64,000 bases of DNA, taken from the NCBI GenBank assembly GCA_023388175.1, contig JAEWGT010000007.1, positions 62,001 through 126,000 on the forward strand. The letters run 5' to 3'. How positions within the stretch are numbered: the stretch's first letter is position 1; every line of letters starts with the position of its first letter. The stretch is from Pseudomonadota bacterium. Lineage in GTDB: Bacteria > Pseudomonadota > Alphaproteobacteria > Rhizobiales > Devosiaceae. This document shows, in pieces, positions 50,193 through 57,493 of this stretch. The notes beneath the pieces are model-generated. The model made no database searches, had not been told where the DNA came from, and worked only from the letters and a program-made list of their open reading frames with translations. Position numbers and translations under genes: made by a program.

Positions 50193-50882
50193 ATGGCAAT
50201 GGCTAAAAAAGTGAAAGCGATGAGCCGGGCCGATGCCGAAGCGGTCTTTGCCCGTTTTCACGAGATCGAGCCTGAGCCCAAGGGCGAGCTCGACTATGTC
50301 AATGCCTTCACCCTGCTGGTGGCGGTGGTGCTGTCCGCCCAGGCGACCGATATCGGCGTCAACAAGGCGACGAAAAAGCTGTTCGAGCTGGCCCCTTCGC
50401 CCGCCGCCATGGTGGCTTTGGGCGTTGCCACCATCGAAGAGCATATCAAGACCATCGGCCTTTATCGCGGCAAGGCAAAAAATGTCTTTGCGCTGAGCCA
50501 GATGCTGATCGACCGGCATGGGGGCGAAGTGCCCGAAGACCGGGAGGCTCTGGAAGCGCTGCCTGGCGTCGGTCGCAAGACCGCTAATGTGGTGCTCAAC
50601 ATCTGGTTCAAGCAGCCGACCATTGCGGTGGATACCCACCTTTTCCGCGTCGGCAACCGGACGGGACTTGCGCCGGGCAAGACACCGCTGGACGTGGAGA
50701 AAGCGTTACAGAAAAAGGTGCCGGACCGCTTCATGCTCCATGCCCATCACTGGTTGATCTTGCATGGTCGCTATATCTGCAAGGCGCGCAAGCCCGAATG
50801 CTGGCGTTGTCCGATCGTGGAATGGTGCGGTTTCGAGCAAAAGACACCCTTCCCCAACAAGCCATTGCCGAAACACGTCTAG
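50193..50882 (+). CDS. nth: Endonuclease III (Nth)
   Basis: Bifunctional DNA glycosylase/AP lyase for oxidised pyrimidines. 229 residues with the helix-hairpin-helix LPGVGRKTANVVL (catalytic K129), catalytic D148 in AVDTHLFRVGNR and the [4Fe-4S] ligands C196-X6-C203-X2-C206-X5-C212. Start chosen at ATG 50193 (GAGAGA upstream); ATG 50199 and 50220 are nearby alternatives. Overlaps the convergent DUF2214 gene by 4 bases. Confidence 0.95.
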   Translation: MAMAKKVKAMSRADAEAVFARFHEIEPEPKGELDYVNAFTLLVAVVLSAQATDIGVNKATKKLFELAPSPAAMVALGVATIEEHIKTIGLYRGKAKNVFALSQMLIDRHGGEVPEDREALEALPGVGRKTANVVLNIWFKQPTIAVDTHLFRVGNRTGLAPGKTPLDVEKALQKKVPDRFMLHAHHWLILHGRYICKARKPECWRCPIVEWCGFEQKTPFPNKPLPKHV

Positions 50883-51331
50883 CTTCCATAGCCCCGCGCC
50901 ATGACGGCGGCAAAGATCGGGATCAGCAGCAGCATGCCGGCCTGCAGGTGAATGAAGCGGCGGCTGGTGGCAATCTCGGCCTTCGGCGGCGCATAATCGG
51001 GACTGCCTTTGCCCGCCTTGTCCCAGCGCCTGATCGCCAGGGTCGGCTGGATGGTCAGCAAACCCATAATGGCAAAGGCGGCCATCTTGCCCCAGAAGGC
51101 ATGATTGCCCAGGTAATAGGCCGGGTCCACGGCGCCAAAGAACACGCGCATGACGCCCACGGCAATCACCAGGCCGGCGACGGCGCCATAGGCTGCATCG
51201 AGCCGCGCCACCTGTCCGATCCGGGCGCCGGCAAGGCCCGGCCGCACCAGTGCAAATTCCGCGGCAAAGATTGCGACCAGCGTAAACACCGCCAGGTGAT
51301 GCGCACAGGCCAGCACCAGATCCCAATCCAT
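50879..51331 (-). CDS. DUF2214-family membrane protein
   Basis: 150-residue inner-membrane protein with four helices (about 4-25, 45-65, 82-100 and 130-148) and the conserved LACAHHLAVFTL start; DUF2214 proteins are of unknown function. A divergent TetR gene lies 40 bp upstream, and two 19-bp dyads sit in that gap, so expression is probably repressed by that regulator. Confidence 0.8.
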   Translation of the reverse strand: MDWDLVLACAHHLAVFTLVAIFAAEFALVRPGLAGARIGQVARLDAAYGAVAGLVIAVGVMRVFFGAVDPAYYLGNHAFWGKMAAFAIMGLLTIQPTLAIRRWDKAGKGSPDYAPPKAEIATSRRFIHLQAGMLLLIPIFAAVMARGYGS

Positions 51332-51343
51332 GATCAGCGCCTC

Positions 51344-51362
51344 ATGTTGACAATGCTCACAT
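51344..51362. promoter_or_regulatory. Putative TetR operator 1
   Basis: Pseudo-palindrome with half-sites ATGTTGACA and TGCTCACAT (complement ATGTGAGCA; 6 of 9 matching) around a single central A. It lies 13 bp upstream of the DUF2214 start and shares its left half-site with the complement of operator 2's right half-site. Confidence 0.5.
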
Positions 51363-51370
51363 AATTATTC

Positions 51371-51943
51371 ATGATGTTACCAATGTCAACATTACCCAAT
51401 TCCCCCTATCATCATGGCAATCTGCGTCAGGCGCTGCTTGAGGCGGCGCTGGTCATTCTGGAAAAGGATGGCGAGGCCGGGCTTGGATTGCGCGATCTTG
51501 CCCGGGCTGTGGGCGTGTCCTCCGCCGCGCCTTACCGGCATTTCGACAGCCGCGCGGCACTGCTCGAAGCCCTTGCGGTGACCGGGTTTCAGCGCTTTGC
51601 CGCCCGCATGCAGGCTGTCGCCGCCAGCGAGCCTGGTGATCCCATGGCGGCCATGGGCAAGACCTATGTGGTCTTCGCGCTGCAAAATCCCAATCTCTTT
51701 CGCCTCATGTTTTCGCCCCTGCTGAAAAAGGATGCCCGCCCCGGCCTGCGCATGGCGGCCGACGCGGCTTTCGACACATTGCGGCACGTCATCGGCACCG
51801 ATCCGCAGACCGGGCGCATCAGGGCGCTTGCCGCCTGGGCCAAGGTGCATGGCTTGGCCGTCCTGCTGCTCGATGGCCAGATTGCCATTCGCGCTGGTGA
51901 GGACAGCGAGGCGCTGGTCGCCGAAATCATCAATTCGCTCTAG
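51371..51943 (+). CDS. TetR/AcrR-family transcriptional regulator
   Basis: 190-residue repressor with an N-terminal TetR helix-turn-helix (LRDLARAVGVSSAAPYRHFDSRAALLEAL, about 44-72) and a variable ligand-binding C-terminal part. The start may be ATG 51371, 51374 or 51383; the last would leave operator 2 overlapping the start codon. Divergent from the DUF2214 gene, which it likely controls together with itself. Confidence 0.88.
   Translation: MMLPMSTLPNSPYHHGNLRQALLEAALVILEKDGEAGLGLRDLARAVGVSSAAPYRHFDSRAALLEALAVTGFQRFAARMQAVAASEPGDPMAAMGKTYVVFALQNPNLFRLMFSPLLKKDARPGLRMAADAAFDTLRHVIGTDPQTGRIRALAAWAKVHGLAVLLLDGQIAIRAGEDSEALVAEIINSL
51374..51392. promoter_or_regulatory. Putative TetR operator 2 (overlaps the tetR 5' end)
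   Basis: ATGTTACCA-A-TGTCAACAT: half-sites match at 7 of 9 positions (complement of the right half is ATGTTGACA, identical to the left half of operator 1). Centre-to-centre distance to operator 1 is 30 bp, about three helical turns. On the minus strand it contains TTGACA with a 17-bp spacing to AATTAT, a candidate DUF2214 promoter. Confidence 0.5.
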
Positions 51944-52063
51944 CGGGGGCTCCGGTTTGGCGCAGAAGGGCCGGGCATGGGATAAACGCTAGGCGTTGCT
52001 CCGATCCCGGCATTGCACTAAACGGAACAACGGCCCCTAAGTAATGTAAGCCGGAACCCCTGC

Positions 52064-53068
52064 ATGACCCAGACCCGTTTCGACGTCCTGACCATCGGCA
52101 ATGCCATTGTCGATATCATCGCGCCGGTGGAGCCCGGCTTTATCGAGCGCGAAGGCATGCAGGAGGGAATCATGCACCTGATCGATACCGATCGGGCAGA
52201 GGACCTGTATGGCAAGATGCCGCTTGGCCGGCAGCAGATTTCCGGTGGCTCCGCTGCCAATACAGCGGCTGGCGTCGCCTCGCTTGGTGGCCGCGCCGCC
52301 TTTGTCGGCAAGGTCGCGGACGATCCGTTGGGCGATGTGTTCGAAACCGATCTCTCCCGGACCGGGGTTCACTACAACACCTCCCGGCTCAAGGGTGGCG
52401 CGCTGACCGCCCGTTCCATGATCTTCGTTTCCGAAGATGGCGAGCGCACGATGAACACCTATCTCGGCGCCTGTCACGAATTGACGGAGCGGGACATCAA
52501 TCCCGACGAAATCGGTGCTTCGGCAATCACCTATATGGAAGGCTTCCTCTGGGACCCGGTCGAAGCCAAGAAGGCTTTTGTGCTCGCGGCCCATTATGCG
52601 CACAAGCATGAACGTGCAGCCGCCTTCACCCTGTCCGATCCTTTCTGCGTCGATCGCTACCGGGCCGAATTTCTCGACCTGATCCGCTCAAAGACCATCG
52701 ACTACGTCTTTGCCAATGTGCACGAGCTCAAGTCGCTCTACGAGACCGATGATCTGGGCGCAGCGGTGCGCGAAATTGCCAAGGACGCAGAAGTCGCAGC
52801 CATCACCATGGGTGCCGATGGCGCCATGGCCATCTTCAATGGCGAGGTCATTTCCGTCCCGGCCTTCCCGGTCGACAAGGTGGTGGACGCCACGGGCGCC
52901 GGCGACCTTTTCGCTTCCGGATTCCTGCTCGGGCTGGCGCGCGGCCAGAATTTCGAAGCGGCCCTGAAGACGGGCTGCCTCGCCGCCTCCGAGGTCATCT
53001 CCCATATTGGCGCAAGACCGCTGGTGGATCTGGGTGACCTGACCCGCCAGCATGGCCTTGCCGGCTGA
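52064..53068 (+). CDS. Adenosine kinase-like PfkB-family sugar/nucleoside kinase
   Basis: 334-residue ribokinase-fold kinase most like bacterial adenosine kinases: N-terminal DVLTIGNAIVDIIAPV, GGSAANTAAGVASLGG (about 61-76) and the C-terminal PfkB signature DATGAGDLFASGFLLG carrying the catalytic aspartate. It should phosphorylate a nucleoside or sugar, probably adenosine to AMP; exact substrate needs testing. Monocistronic, convergent with pyrF. Confidence 0.85.
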   Translation: MTQTRFDVLTIGNAIVDIIAPVEPGFIEREGMQEGIMHLIDTDRAEDLYGKMPLGRQQISGGSAANTAAGVASLGGRAAFVGKVADDPLGDVFETDLSRTGVHYNTSRLKGGALTARSMIFVSEDGERTMNTYLGACHELTERDINPDEIGASAITYMEGFLWDPVEAKKAFVLAAHYAHKHERAAAFTLSDPFCVDRYRAEFLDLIRSKTIDYVFANVHELKSLYETDDLGAAVREIAKDAEVAAITMGADGAMAIFNGEVISVPAFPVDKVVDATGAGDLFASGFLLGLARGQNFEAALKTGCLAASEVISHIGARPLVDLGDLTRQHGLAG

Positions 53069-53148
53069 CGCGAGAGCATCGGACTGAAAACTGTACTCGC
53101 GGTTTTCGGACAAATCCGACGCGCATCCAGGAACTGGCGCGGCACTTT

Positions 53149-53164
53149 GCGTTCGTTAGAACGC
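53149..53164. terminator. Short hairpin between adenosine kinase and pyrF
   Basis: GCGTTC (53149-53154), loop GTTA, GAACGC (53159-53164), in the 104-bp gap between convergent genes. No T-run, so only a weak terminator candidate. Confidence 0.3.
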
Positions 53165-53172
53165 GCGCCGCT

Positions 53173-53874
53173 CTAAGCCAGGCTGACGCGCTTTCCATCC
53201 ATCTCGGCCAATATCGCCCGCGCAGCCGCTGCTGGGTCTGCCGCCTCGATGATCGGACGGGCCACCACCAGATGGCTGGCCCCGGCTGCCAGCGCCTCGG
53301 CGGGGCCCATGACACGCTTCTGGTCGCCCCTTGCGGCGCCAGCGGGACGAATGCCGGGCGTGACCACCGCCATTTTCGGTCCGGCAATCATACGCACCAT
53401 TTCGGCCTCATGCGGCGAGGCCACAATACCGCCGATACCGGCTTCGCGTGCCTGCTGCGCCCGCATGGCCACCAGCCCGGCGGCGTCACGCTCATAGCCT
53501 GCTTCCTTGACGTCGGCATCGTCCATCGAGGTGAGCACCGTTACGCCCAGCACGCAGAGGCCGGAGCCCTCGGCCCCCTTCTGCGCCGCCCGCATGGCCT
53601 TGGGATAGGCGTGTACGGTCAACATTGTCGCGCCGGTCTCGGCGATGGCGGCCACGCCCTTTTCGACCGTATTGTCGATATCGAGCAGCTTGAGGTCGAA
53701 GAACACTTTCTTGCCTGCCGCGAGCAACGCCTTGCCCAGCGCAAAGCCATCCGCGCCATAAAAGCACTGATAGCCGATCTTGTAGAAATCCACCTGGTCC
53801 CCGAGGAGCGAAACAATCTCTTCGGCGCGCGCGCGCGTCGACACGTCGAGCCCCACGATCAACTGACCGGCCAT
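53173..53874 (-). CDS. pyrF: Orotidine 5'-phosphate decarboxylase PyrF
   Basis: Last step of UMP synthesis. 233-residue TIM barrel with the catalytic D-x-K-x-x-D motif FFDLKLLDIDNTV (D60, K62, D65), the GVTVLTS block and the phosphate site VTPGIRP. ATG 53874 start. A histidine-phosphatase gene and an FMN reductase gene lie upstream on the same strand, with a 66-bp gap. Confidence 0.95.
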   Translation of the reverse strand: MAGQLIVGLDVSTRARAEEIVSLLGDQVDFYKIGYQCFYGADGFALGKALLAAGKKVFFDLKLLDIDNTVEKGVAAIAETGATMLTVHAYPKAMRAAQKGAEGSGLCVLGVTVLTSMDDADVKEAGYERDAAGLVAMRAQQAREAGIGGIVASPHEAEMVRMIAGPKMAVVTPGIRPAGAARGDQKRVMGPAEALAAGASHLVVARPIIEAADPAAAARAILAEMDGKRVSLA

Positions 53875-53940
53875 TCTTCTCTCCTGCGATGTGCTGTATT
53901 CTGTTCCGCCTAGACCAATTCTGCTGTTCCGGCAAGCCGG

Positions 53941-54546
53941 TCAGGCAAACCAGTCCGCGCCGATCGCTTCCATGGGCGTCCAGTCGCTCAGCAACCGTCC
54001 GGCCCCAAGGTCGAACATAAAACCATTGCCCCCACCGGGGTCGCCCTTTCGGCTCTGGTCTTCGCTGCGGTCTATTCGCCGTCCGGCGACGTGGCATTTG
54101 AGCAGCGTGCCCACCGCTCCATGGCCACAGAAAATCACCTGCGCGTCACCCGGAACGCTGCCCAGCGCCATGCGGACACTGCCGACAATCCGGCTTTGCG
54201 CGTCCACTGCCTTTTCCCAGCCTTCGATGCTCTCATACGGACTGGCAAAGAAGCGGTCCGCATGATCTTCAAACAGGCTCGGGGGCAAAAAGCCGGTGGA
54301 CGAGCGATCATTTTCGCCCATCGCGTGATCGAGAAGGACCGGGGTTCCGGTTGCCCGCGCGATGATGTCGGCCAGTTCCATCGCCTTGGCTTCACGGCTG
54401 GAAAAGACCACCGCGCCGCCCGGCACCAGCTTGCGCTCCACAAATGCCTCTGCCCGCGCCCGGCCAATGTCGGAAAGCCCCCAGAGTGGTACAGGCACGG
54501 CTGCATCGATGCGCACCTGCGGATGGGTGAGATAGATCGCGCGCAA
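53941..54546 (-). CDS. Histidine phosphatase family protein
   Basis: 201-residue protein of the phosphoglycerate-mutase-like superfamily. The N-terminal RHG motif appears as THP (LTHPQVRIDAAVPVPLWGLSDIGRARAEAF), keeping the histidine but replacing the arginine, a variant I recall from rhizobial relatives. The second histidine is in VIFCGHGAVGTLL (about 136-148). Activity cannot be assumed. TTG 54546 is the start; it lies 2 bp after the FMN reductase stop. Confidence 0.78.
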   Translation of the reverse strand: MRAIYLTHPQVRIDAAVPVPLWGLSDIGRARAEAFVERKLVPGGAVVFSSREAKAMELADIIARATGTPVLLDHAMGENDRSSTGFLPPSLFEDHADRFFASPYESIEGWEKAVDAQSRIVGSVRMALGSVPGDAQVIFCGHGAVGTLLKCHVAGRRIDRSEDQSRKGDPGGGNGFMFDLGAGRLLSDWTPMEAIGADWFA

Positions 54547-54548
54547 GC

Positions 54549-55094
54549 CTATCCCCGGCTGATATGGGTGAGATCATGCACCATGGTTTCGACCTTGCGG
54601 ATGATCGATTTTTCGCTCGGTGCGCCGTTTTCGGTGAAGGCGCTCTCGGCCGGTCCGATCCCCAGCAGGCCCGGCACCACGAGGCACCCGATCTTGCCCA
54701 GACTGTCCTGCAGATGGCTCAACGCCCAGATCGTTCCATATTTGCCCGAACTCACCCCGCCTATGCCGAACACCGCATGGCGGAACGGGCTCGGTTTCTG
54801 GCGGGAAAGCCAGGCAAGTGTGTTGACCAGGAGCGGCGGCAATCCACCATTATATTCGGGCGTGGCTATGAAGATGATATCGGCCTGCCGCCACAGCTCG
54901 GCCAGTGCGCCAGCTGCTGCCGGCACATTGTCCGGCTCCAGATCCTCGTTGAAGATCGGCATCTCGAAATCGCCTAGGTCGAGATCGGTCACATCGACAC
55001 CGGCCTCACGCAGCTTTTGCCCGATATGGAGAGCCAGCTTGCGGTTCTCCGAACCCTTGCGGATGGATCCTGACAGGGTCAACGCGGTCTTCAT
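54549..55094 (-). CDS. NADPH-dependent FMN reductase-like flavoprotein
   Basis: 181-residue flavodoxin-fold protein: SGSIRKGSENRKLA (phosphate-binding loop of FMN, about 6-19) and the signature ATPEYNGGLPPLLVNTLAWLSR (about 78-99) of NAD(P)H-dependent FMN/quinone/chromate reductases. The substrate is not clear. ATG 55094 has GGAGG upstream and removes a non-homologous 15-residue extension starting at 55139. Two bp upstream of the histidine phosphatase gene. Confidence 0.88.
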   Translation of the reverse strand: MKTALTLSGSIRKGSENRKLALHIGQKLREAGVDVTDLDLGDFEMPIFNEDLEPDNVPAAAGALAELWRQADIIFIATPEYNGGLPPLLVNTLAWLSRQKPSPFRHAVFGIGGVSSGKYGTIWALSHLQDSLGKIGCLVVPGLLGIGPAESAFTENGAPSEKSIIRKVETMVHDLTHISRG

Positions 55095-55220
55095 TTTGCC
55101 TCCGTGAAACCAGGGCCTGTCGAAAGCCGCCGGGGCCATTCGTCAGGACGATAAGCGCCGCCGCAACATGGCGGTGTGCTACACATTCAAGCACAAGCCC
55201 GAAGGGGAAGGAAACGCTCC

Positions 55221-55616
55221 ATGTCTTCGATGATTTTCGTCAATGTTCCGATCCGAGATCTTGCCGCCGCCATGGCCTATTACAAGGCGCTTGGCTTTGA
55301 TCATAATCCTGACTTCACCGACGAGACGGCGGCCTGCATCGTCATCAGCGACACGATTTTTCTCATGCTGCTGACCCATGCCAAGTTCAGGGAATTCTCC
55401 TCGCGCCCGATTCCCGACCCCAAAGAACAGACACAGGCTCTTTATGCCCTGTCGCGCGATAGCCGGGAAGCGGTGGACGCCATTGCCGAAGCCGGGCTCA
55501 AGGCCGGCGGGTCCGAATATCGGCCGGCCCAGGATATGGGCTTCATGTATTCCCGCGCCATCGCCGACGTGGATGGCCATGTCTGGGAATATGTCTGGAT
55601 GGATATGAGCGGCTGA
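55221..55616 (+). CDS. VOC-family protein (glyoxalase-like)
   Basis: 131-residue protein with the two beta-alpha-beta-beta-beta modules of the VOC fold: FVNVPIRDLAAAMAYYKALGFDHNP at the start and DVDGHVWEYVWMDMSG at the end, where the terminal histidine and glutamate are candidate metal ligands. The text resembles lactoylglutathione lyase-like proteins of unknown substrate. ATG 55221 follows GGGGAAGGAAA. Convergent with dnaJ; a terminator hairpin lies in between. Confidence 0.82.
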   Translation: MSSMIFVNVPIRDLAAAMAYYKALGFDHNPDFTDETAACIVISDTIFLMLLTHAKFREFSSRPIPDPKEQTQALYALSRDSREAVDAIAEAGLKAGGSEYRPAQDMGFMYSRAIADVDGHVWEYVWMDMSG

Positions 55617-55633
55617 GAACCGTACCGCAGGGC

Positions 55634-55657
55634 AAATCGCGCCAGTGGCGCGATTTT
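55634..55657. terminator. Bidirectional terminator between VOC gene and dnaJ
   Basis: AAATCGCGCC (55634-55643), loop AGT, GGCGCGATTT (55647-55656) and a further T: a 10-bp stem in the 57-bp gap of two convergent genes. Confidence 0.65.
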
Positions 55658-55673
55658 GCGCGCAGCGCCGGTT

Positions 55674-56801
55674 TTAAACCTCGAACATCTTCTTGAGCTT
55701 GTCGAAGAAGCCGCCCGAATTGGGGCTGGTCTCCGCCGTTTCGAGAGCGGCAAACTCTTCGAGCAGTTCGCGCTGCCTGCGGCTGAGATTCTGCGGCGTC
55801 TCGATGTCGAGCTGCACATAGAGATCGCCGACATCCTTGCTGCGCAAGACCGGCATGCCCTTGCCCTTGAGCCGCACGCGCTGGCCGGGCTGGGTGCCCG
55901 ACGGCACCTTCACCTTGGCCCGGGCCTGATCCAGCGTCGGCATTTCGAACTCACCGCCAAGCGCTGCCGTGGTCATGGAAATGGGAATGCGCGCATAAAG
56001 ATCGGCCCCGTCGCGCTGGAACAATTGGTGGGGCCGGATGGAGACGAAAATATAGAGATCGCCCGGCGGGCCACCGCGCAACCCGGCCTCACCCTCATTG
56101 GCCAGGCGGATACGGGTGCCATCCTCGATGCCCTGCGGGATATCGACACTGAGCTTGCGGTTCTGCTGCCGGCGGCCCTGACCACCACAATCGGTGCAGG
56201 GCTGGTCCATCATCTCGCCCCGGCCCTGACAAACCGGACAGGTCCGCTCGATCGTGAAGAACCCCTGCGCTGCGCGCACCTTGCCATGGCCATTGCACTG
56301 GCGGCAGGTATGGGTGCCGGTGCCCGGCTTGGCCCCATTGCCATCGCAGGTTTCGCAGGTGGCAAGGCTTGGGACGTCGATCTCGACCGTGCTGCCCTCA
56401 AAGCTTTCTTCAAGGTCGATCTCGAGATTGTAGCGCAGGTCCGAACCGCGCGTCTTTGCTGCGCCGCCACCCCGGCGCCCGCCGCCCATGAAGTCGCCAA
56501 AAATATCCTCGAAAATATCGGACATAGAAGAGGTGAATTCCGGCCCGAAACCGGGGCCTCCCCGTCCGCCGCCATTTTCAAACGCGGCATGGCCGAAGCG
56601 GTCATAGGCAGCGCGCTTCTGCGGGTCCTTCAGCGTGTCATAGGCTTCGTTGATATCCTTGAACTTGGCTTCCGCCTCGGCATTGCCCGGATTGCGGTCC
56701 GGGTGAAACTGCATGGCGAGCTTGCGGTAAGCGCTCTTGAGGGCGGCATCGTCGGCGCCCTTCTGGCAGCCGAGCACCTCGTAGAAATCGCGTTTGGACA
56801 A
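55674..56801 (-). CDS. dnaJ: Chaperone protein DnaJ
   Basis: Type I Hsp40 co-chaperone of DnaK. 375 residues from TTG 56801 (SKRDFYEVLG): J domain with HPD (33-35), G/F-rich linker (76-113), four CXXCXGXG zinc motifs (149-156, 166-173, 188-195, 202-209) and the client-binding C-terminal domains. A GTG at 56828 is in frame but adds non-homologous residues. The gap to dnaK is 711 bp and holds a GIY-YIG element, so dnaKJ co-transcription is interrupted or lengthened. Confidence 0.96.
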   Translation of the reverse strand: MSKRDFYEVLGCQKGADDAALKSAYRKLAMQFHPDRNPGNAEAEAKFKDINEAYDTLKDPQKRAAYDRFGHAAFENGGGRGGPGFGPEFTSSMSDIFEDIFGDFMGGGRRGGGAAKTRGSDLRYNLEIDLEESFEGSTVEIDVPSLATCETCDGNGAKPGTGTHTCRQCNGHGKVRAAQGFFTIERTCPVCQGRGEMMDQPCTDCGGQGRRQQNRKLSVDIPQGIEDGTRIRLANEGEAGLRGGPPGDLYIFVSIRPHQLFQRDGADLYARIPISMTTAALGGEFEMPTLDQARAKVKVPSGTQPGQRVRLKGKGMPVLRSKDVGDLYVQLDIETPQNLSRRQRELLEEFAALETAETSPNSGGFFDKLKKMFEV

Positions 56802-56941
56802 GGTCAGATCTCTCTTCGATCGCGCCACCCTGGGCGTCGCGTGTCTGAAATAAACAAAGGCCGGTCAGGCCGGCATCATTATCCCGCATATGGGCAGGCT
56901 GGCGGGTATTAGCAAGGGTGGTCCGGTGGATCAACCGGCAT

Positions 56942-56957
56942 GGATTCACGTGAAACT
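56942..56957. other. parS-like site upstream of dnaJ
   Basis: GGATTCACGTGAAACT, inner 14 bases identical to site 5 and the 48669 copy. It lies in the dnaK-dnaJ gap, 53 bp left of the GIY-YIG element. Confidence 0.6.
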
Positions 56958-57009
56958 TCGAACCTTGTTACCTCAATGGCTGGGTCAACTGCACGCCCAT
57001 CTCCGTAAC

Positions 57010-57040
57010 CGTCACCACCCGGCTTGACCGGGTGGTCCAT
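57010..57040 (+). repeat. Left arm A of the GIY-YIG element
   Basis: CGTC, stem ACCACCCGG (57014-57022), loop CTTGA, stem CCGGGTGGT (57028-57036), CCAT. Perfect 9-bp stem, 5-nt loop. Confidence 0.9.
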
Positions 57041-57059
57041 CTCTCCACACAATCGATCC

Positions 57060-57350
57060 ATGAAGGGCTACGTCTACATCCTTGCGAGCGACCGGAACGG
57101 GACGATCTATACAGGCGTCACCTCCAATCCTGCCCGGCGCATGCTTGAGCACCGACATGAGCTCACGCCCGGATTCACCTCCCGTTATGGCGTCAAGACG
57201 CTGGTGTGGATCGAACGTCATGACTTGGTGGTGGACGCAATCAAGCGTGAAAAGGCGATCAAGAAATGGCCACGGCAGTGGAAGGTTAAGTTGATCGAGA
57301 CGGTTAACCCGAATTGGGAAGATGTCTCGCACTGGCTTTTGGACGGATGA
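57060..57350 (+). CDS. Stand-alone GIY-YIG nuclease family protein
   Basis: 96-residue protein that is almost entirely one GIY-YIG domain: GIY as YVYILASDRNG, YIG as IYTGVTSNPARRMLEHR, conserved arginine in the ARR/EHR region, and the later IERHD and REKAIKKWPRQWK blocks; the last is typical of the small UPF0213-like proteins. The family are magnesium-dependent nicking or cleaving enzymes; activity of this subfamily is not established. It is the only gene inside a 31-bp inverted-repeat unit, opposite in strand to dnaK and dnaJ, so it is a good candidate for the nuclease acting on those palindromes. Confidence 0.85.
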   Translation: MKGYVYILASDRNGTIYTGVTSNPARRMLEHRHELTPGFTSRYGVKTLVWIERHDLVVDAIKREKAIKKWPRQWKVKLIETVNPNWEDVSHWLLDG

Positions 57351-57358
57351 AGCTTCGT

Positions 57359-57389
57359 ATGGACCACCCGGTCAAGCCGGGTGGTGACG
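57359..57389 (-). repeat. Right arm B of the GIY-YIG element
   Basis: ATGG, stem ACCACCCGG (57363-57371), loop TCAAG, stem CCGGGTGGT (57377-57385), GACG; exact complement of arm A. It starts 8 bp after the GIY-YIG stop codon. Confidence 0.9.
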
Positions 57390-57417
57390 ATGGTTGATAA
57401 TCCCGATTCCTTCAAAA

Positions 57418-57448
57418 CGTCATTGCCGGGCTCGACCGTGCAATCCAT
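57418..57448 (+). repeat. Decayed arm F (ATTGCC subtype) next to the GIY-YIG element
   Basis: Outer CGTC, ATTGCCGGG (57422-57430), loop CTCGA, CCGTGCAAT (57436-57444), inner CCAT. Two stem mismatches, so a degenerate relative of arms C1 and E, 28 bp beyond arm B and in the opposite orientation to it. Confidence 0.7.
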
Positions 57449-57463
57449 CTCTCCCAGACAACG

Positions 57464-57493
57464 AAAAGGCCCCGGCGTTTCCACCGGGGCCTT
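57464..57493 (-). terminator. Rho-independent terminator of dnaK
   Basis: On the minus strand: AAGGCCCCGG, 8-nt loop, CCGGGGCCTTTT. Coordinates of the arms are 57466-57475 and 57484-57493. A 10-bp stem ending in T-residues, 20 bp after the dnaK stop; it would end most dnaK transcripts before dnaJ. Confidence 0.8.

Larger units (their letters stand above)
57010..57389 (+). mobile_element. 380-bp GIY-YIG unit bounded by perfect 31-bp inverted repeats
   Basis: The segment 57010-57040 is the exact reverse complement of 57359-57389 (31 of 31). Each arm is itself a hairpin: outer CGTC, stem ACCACCCGG, 5-nt loop, stem CCGGGTGGT, inner CCAT. Between them is a single gene (57060-57350). Shorter, gene-less pairs at 12950-13028 and 41328-41400 have the same arms in the same orientation, as expected of non-autonomous derivatives. 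No target-site duplication could be recognised. Confidence 0.7.

Noticed and set aside
55656..56912. Long plus-strand frame opposite dnaJ
   Set aside because: Antisense of dnaJ; no domain recognised.
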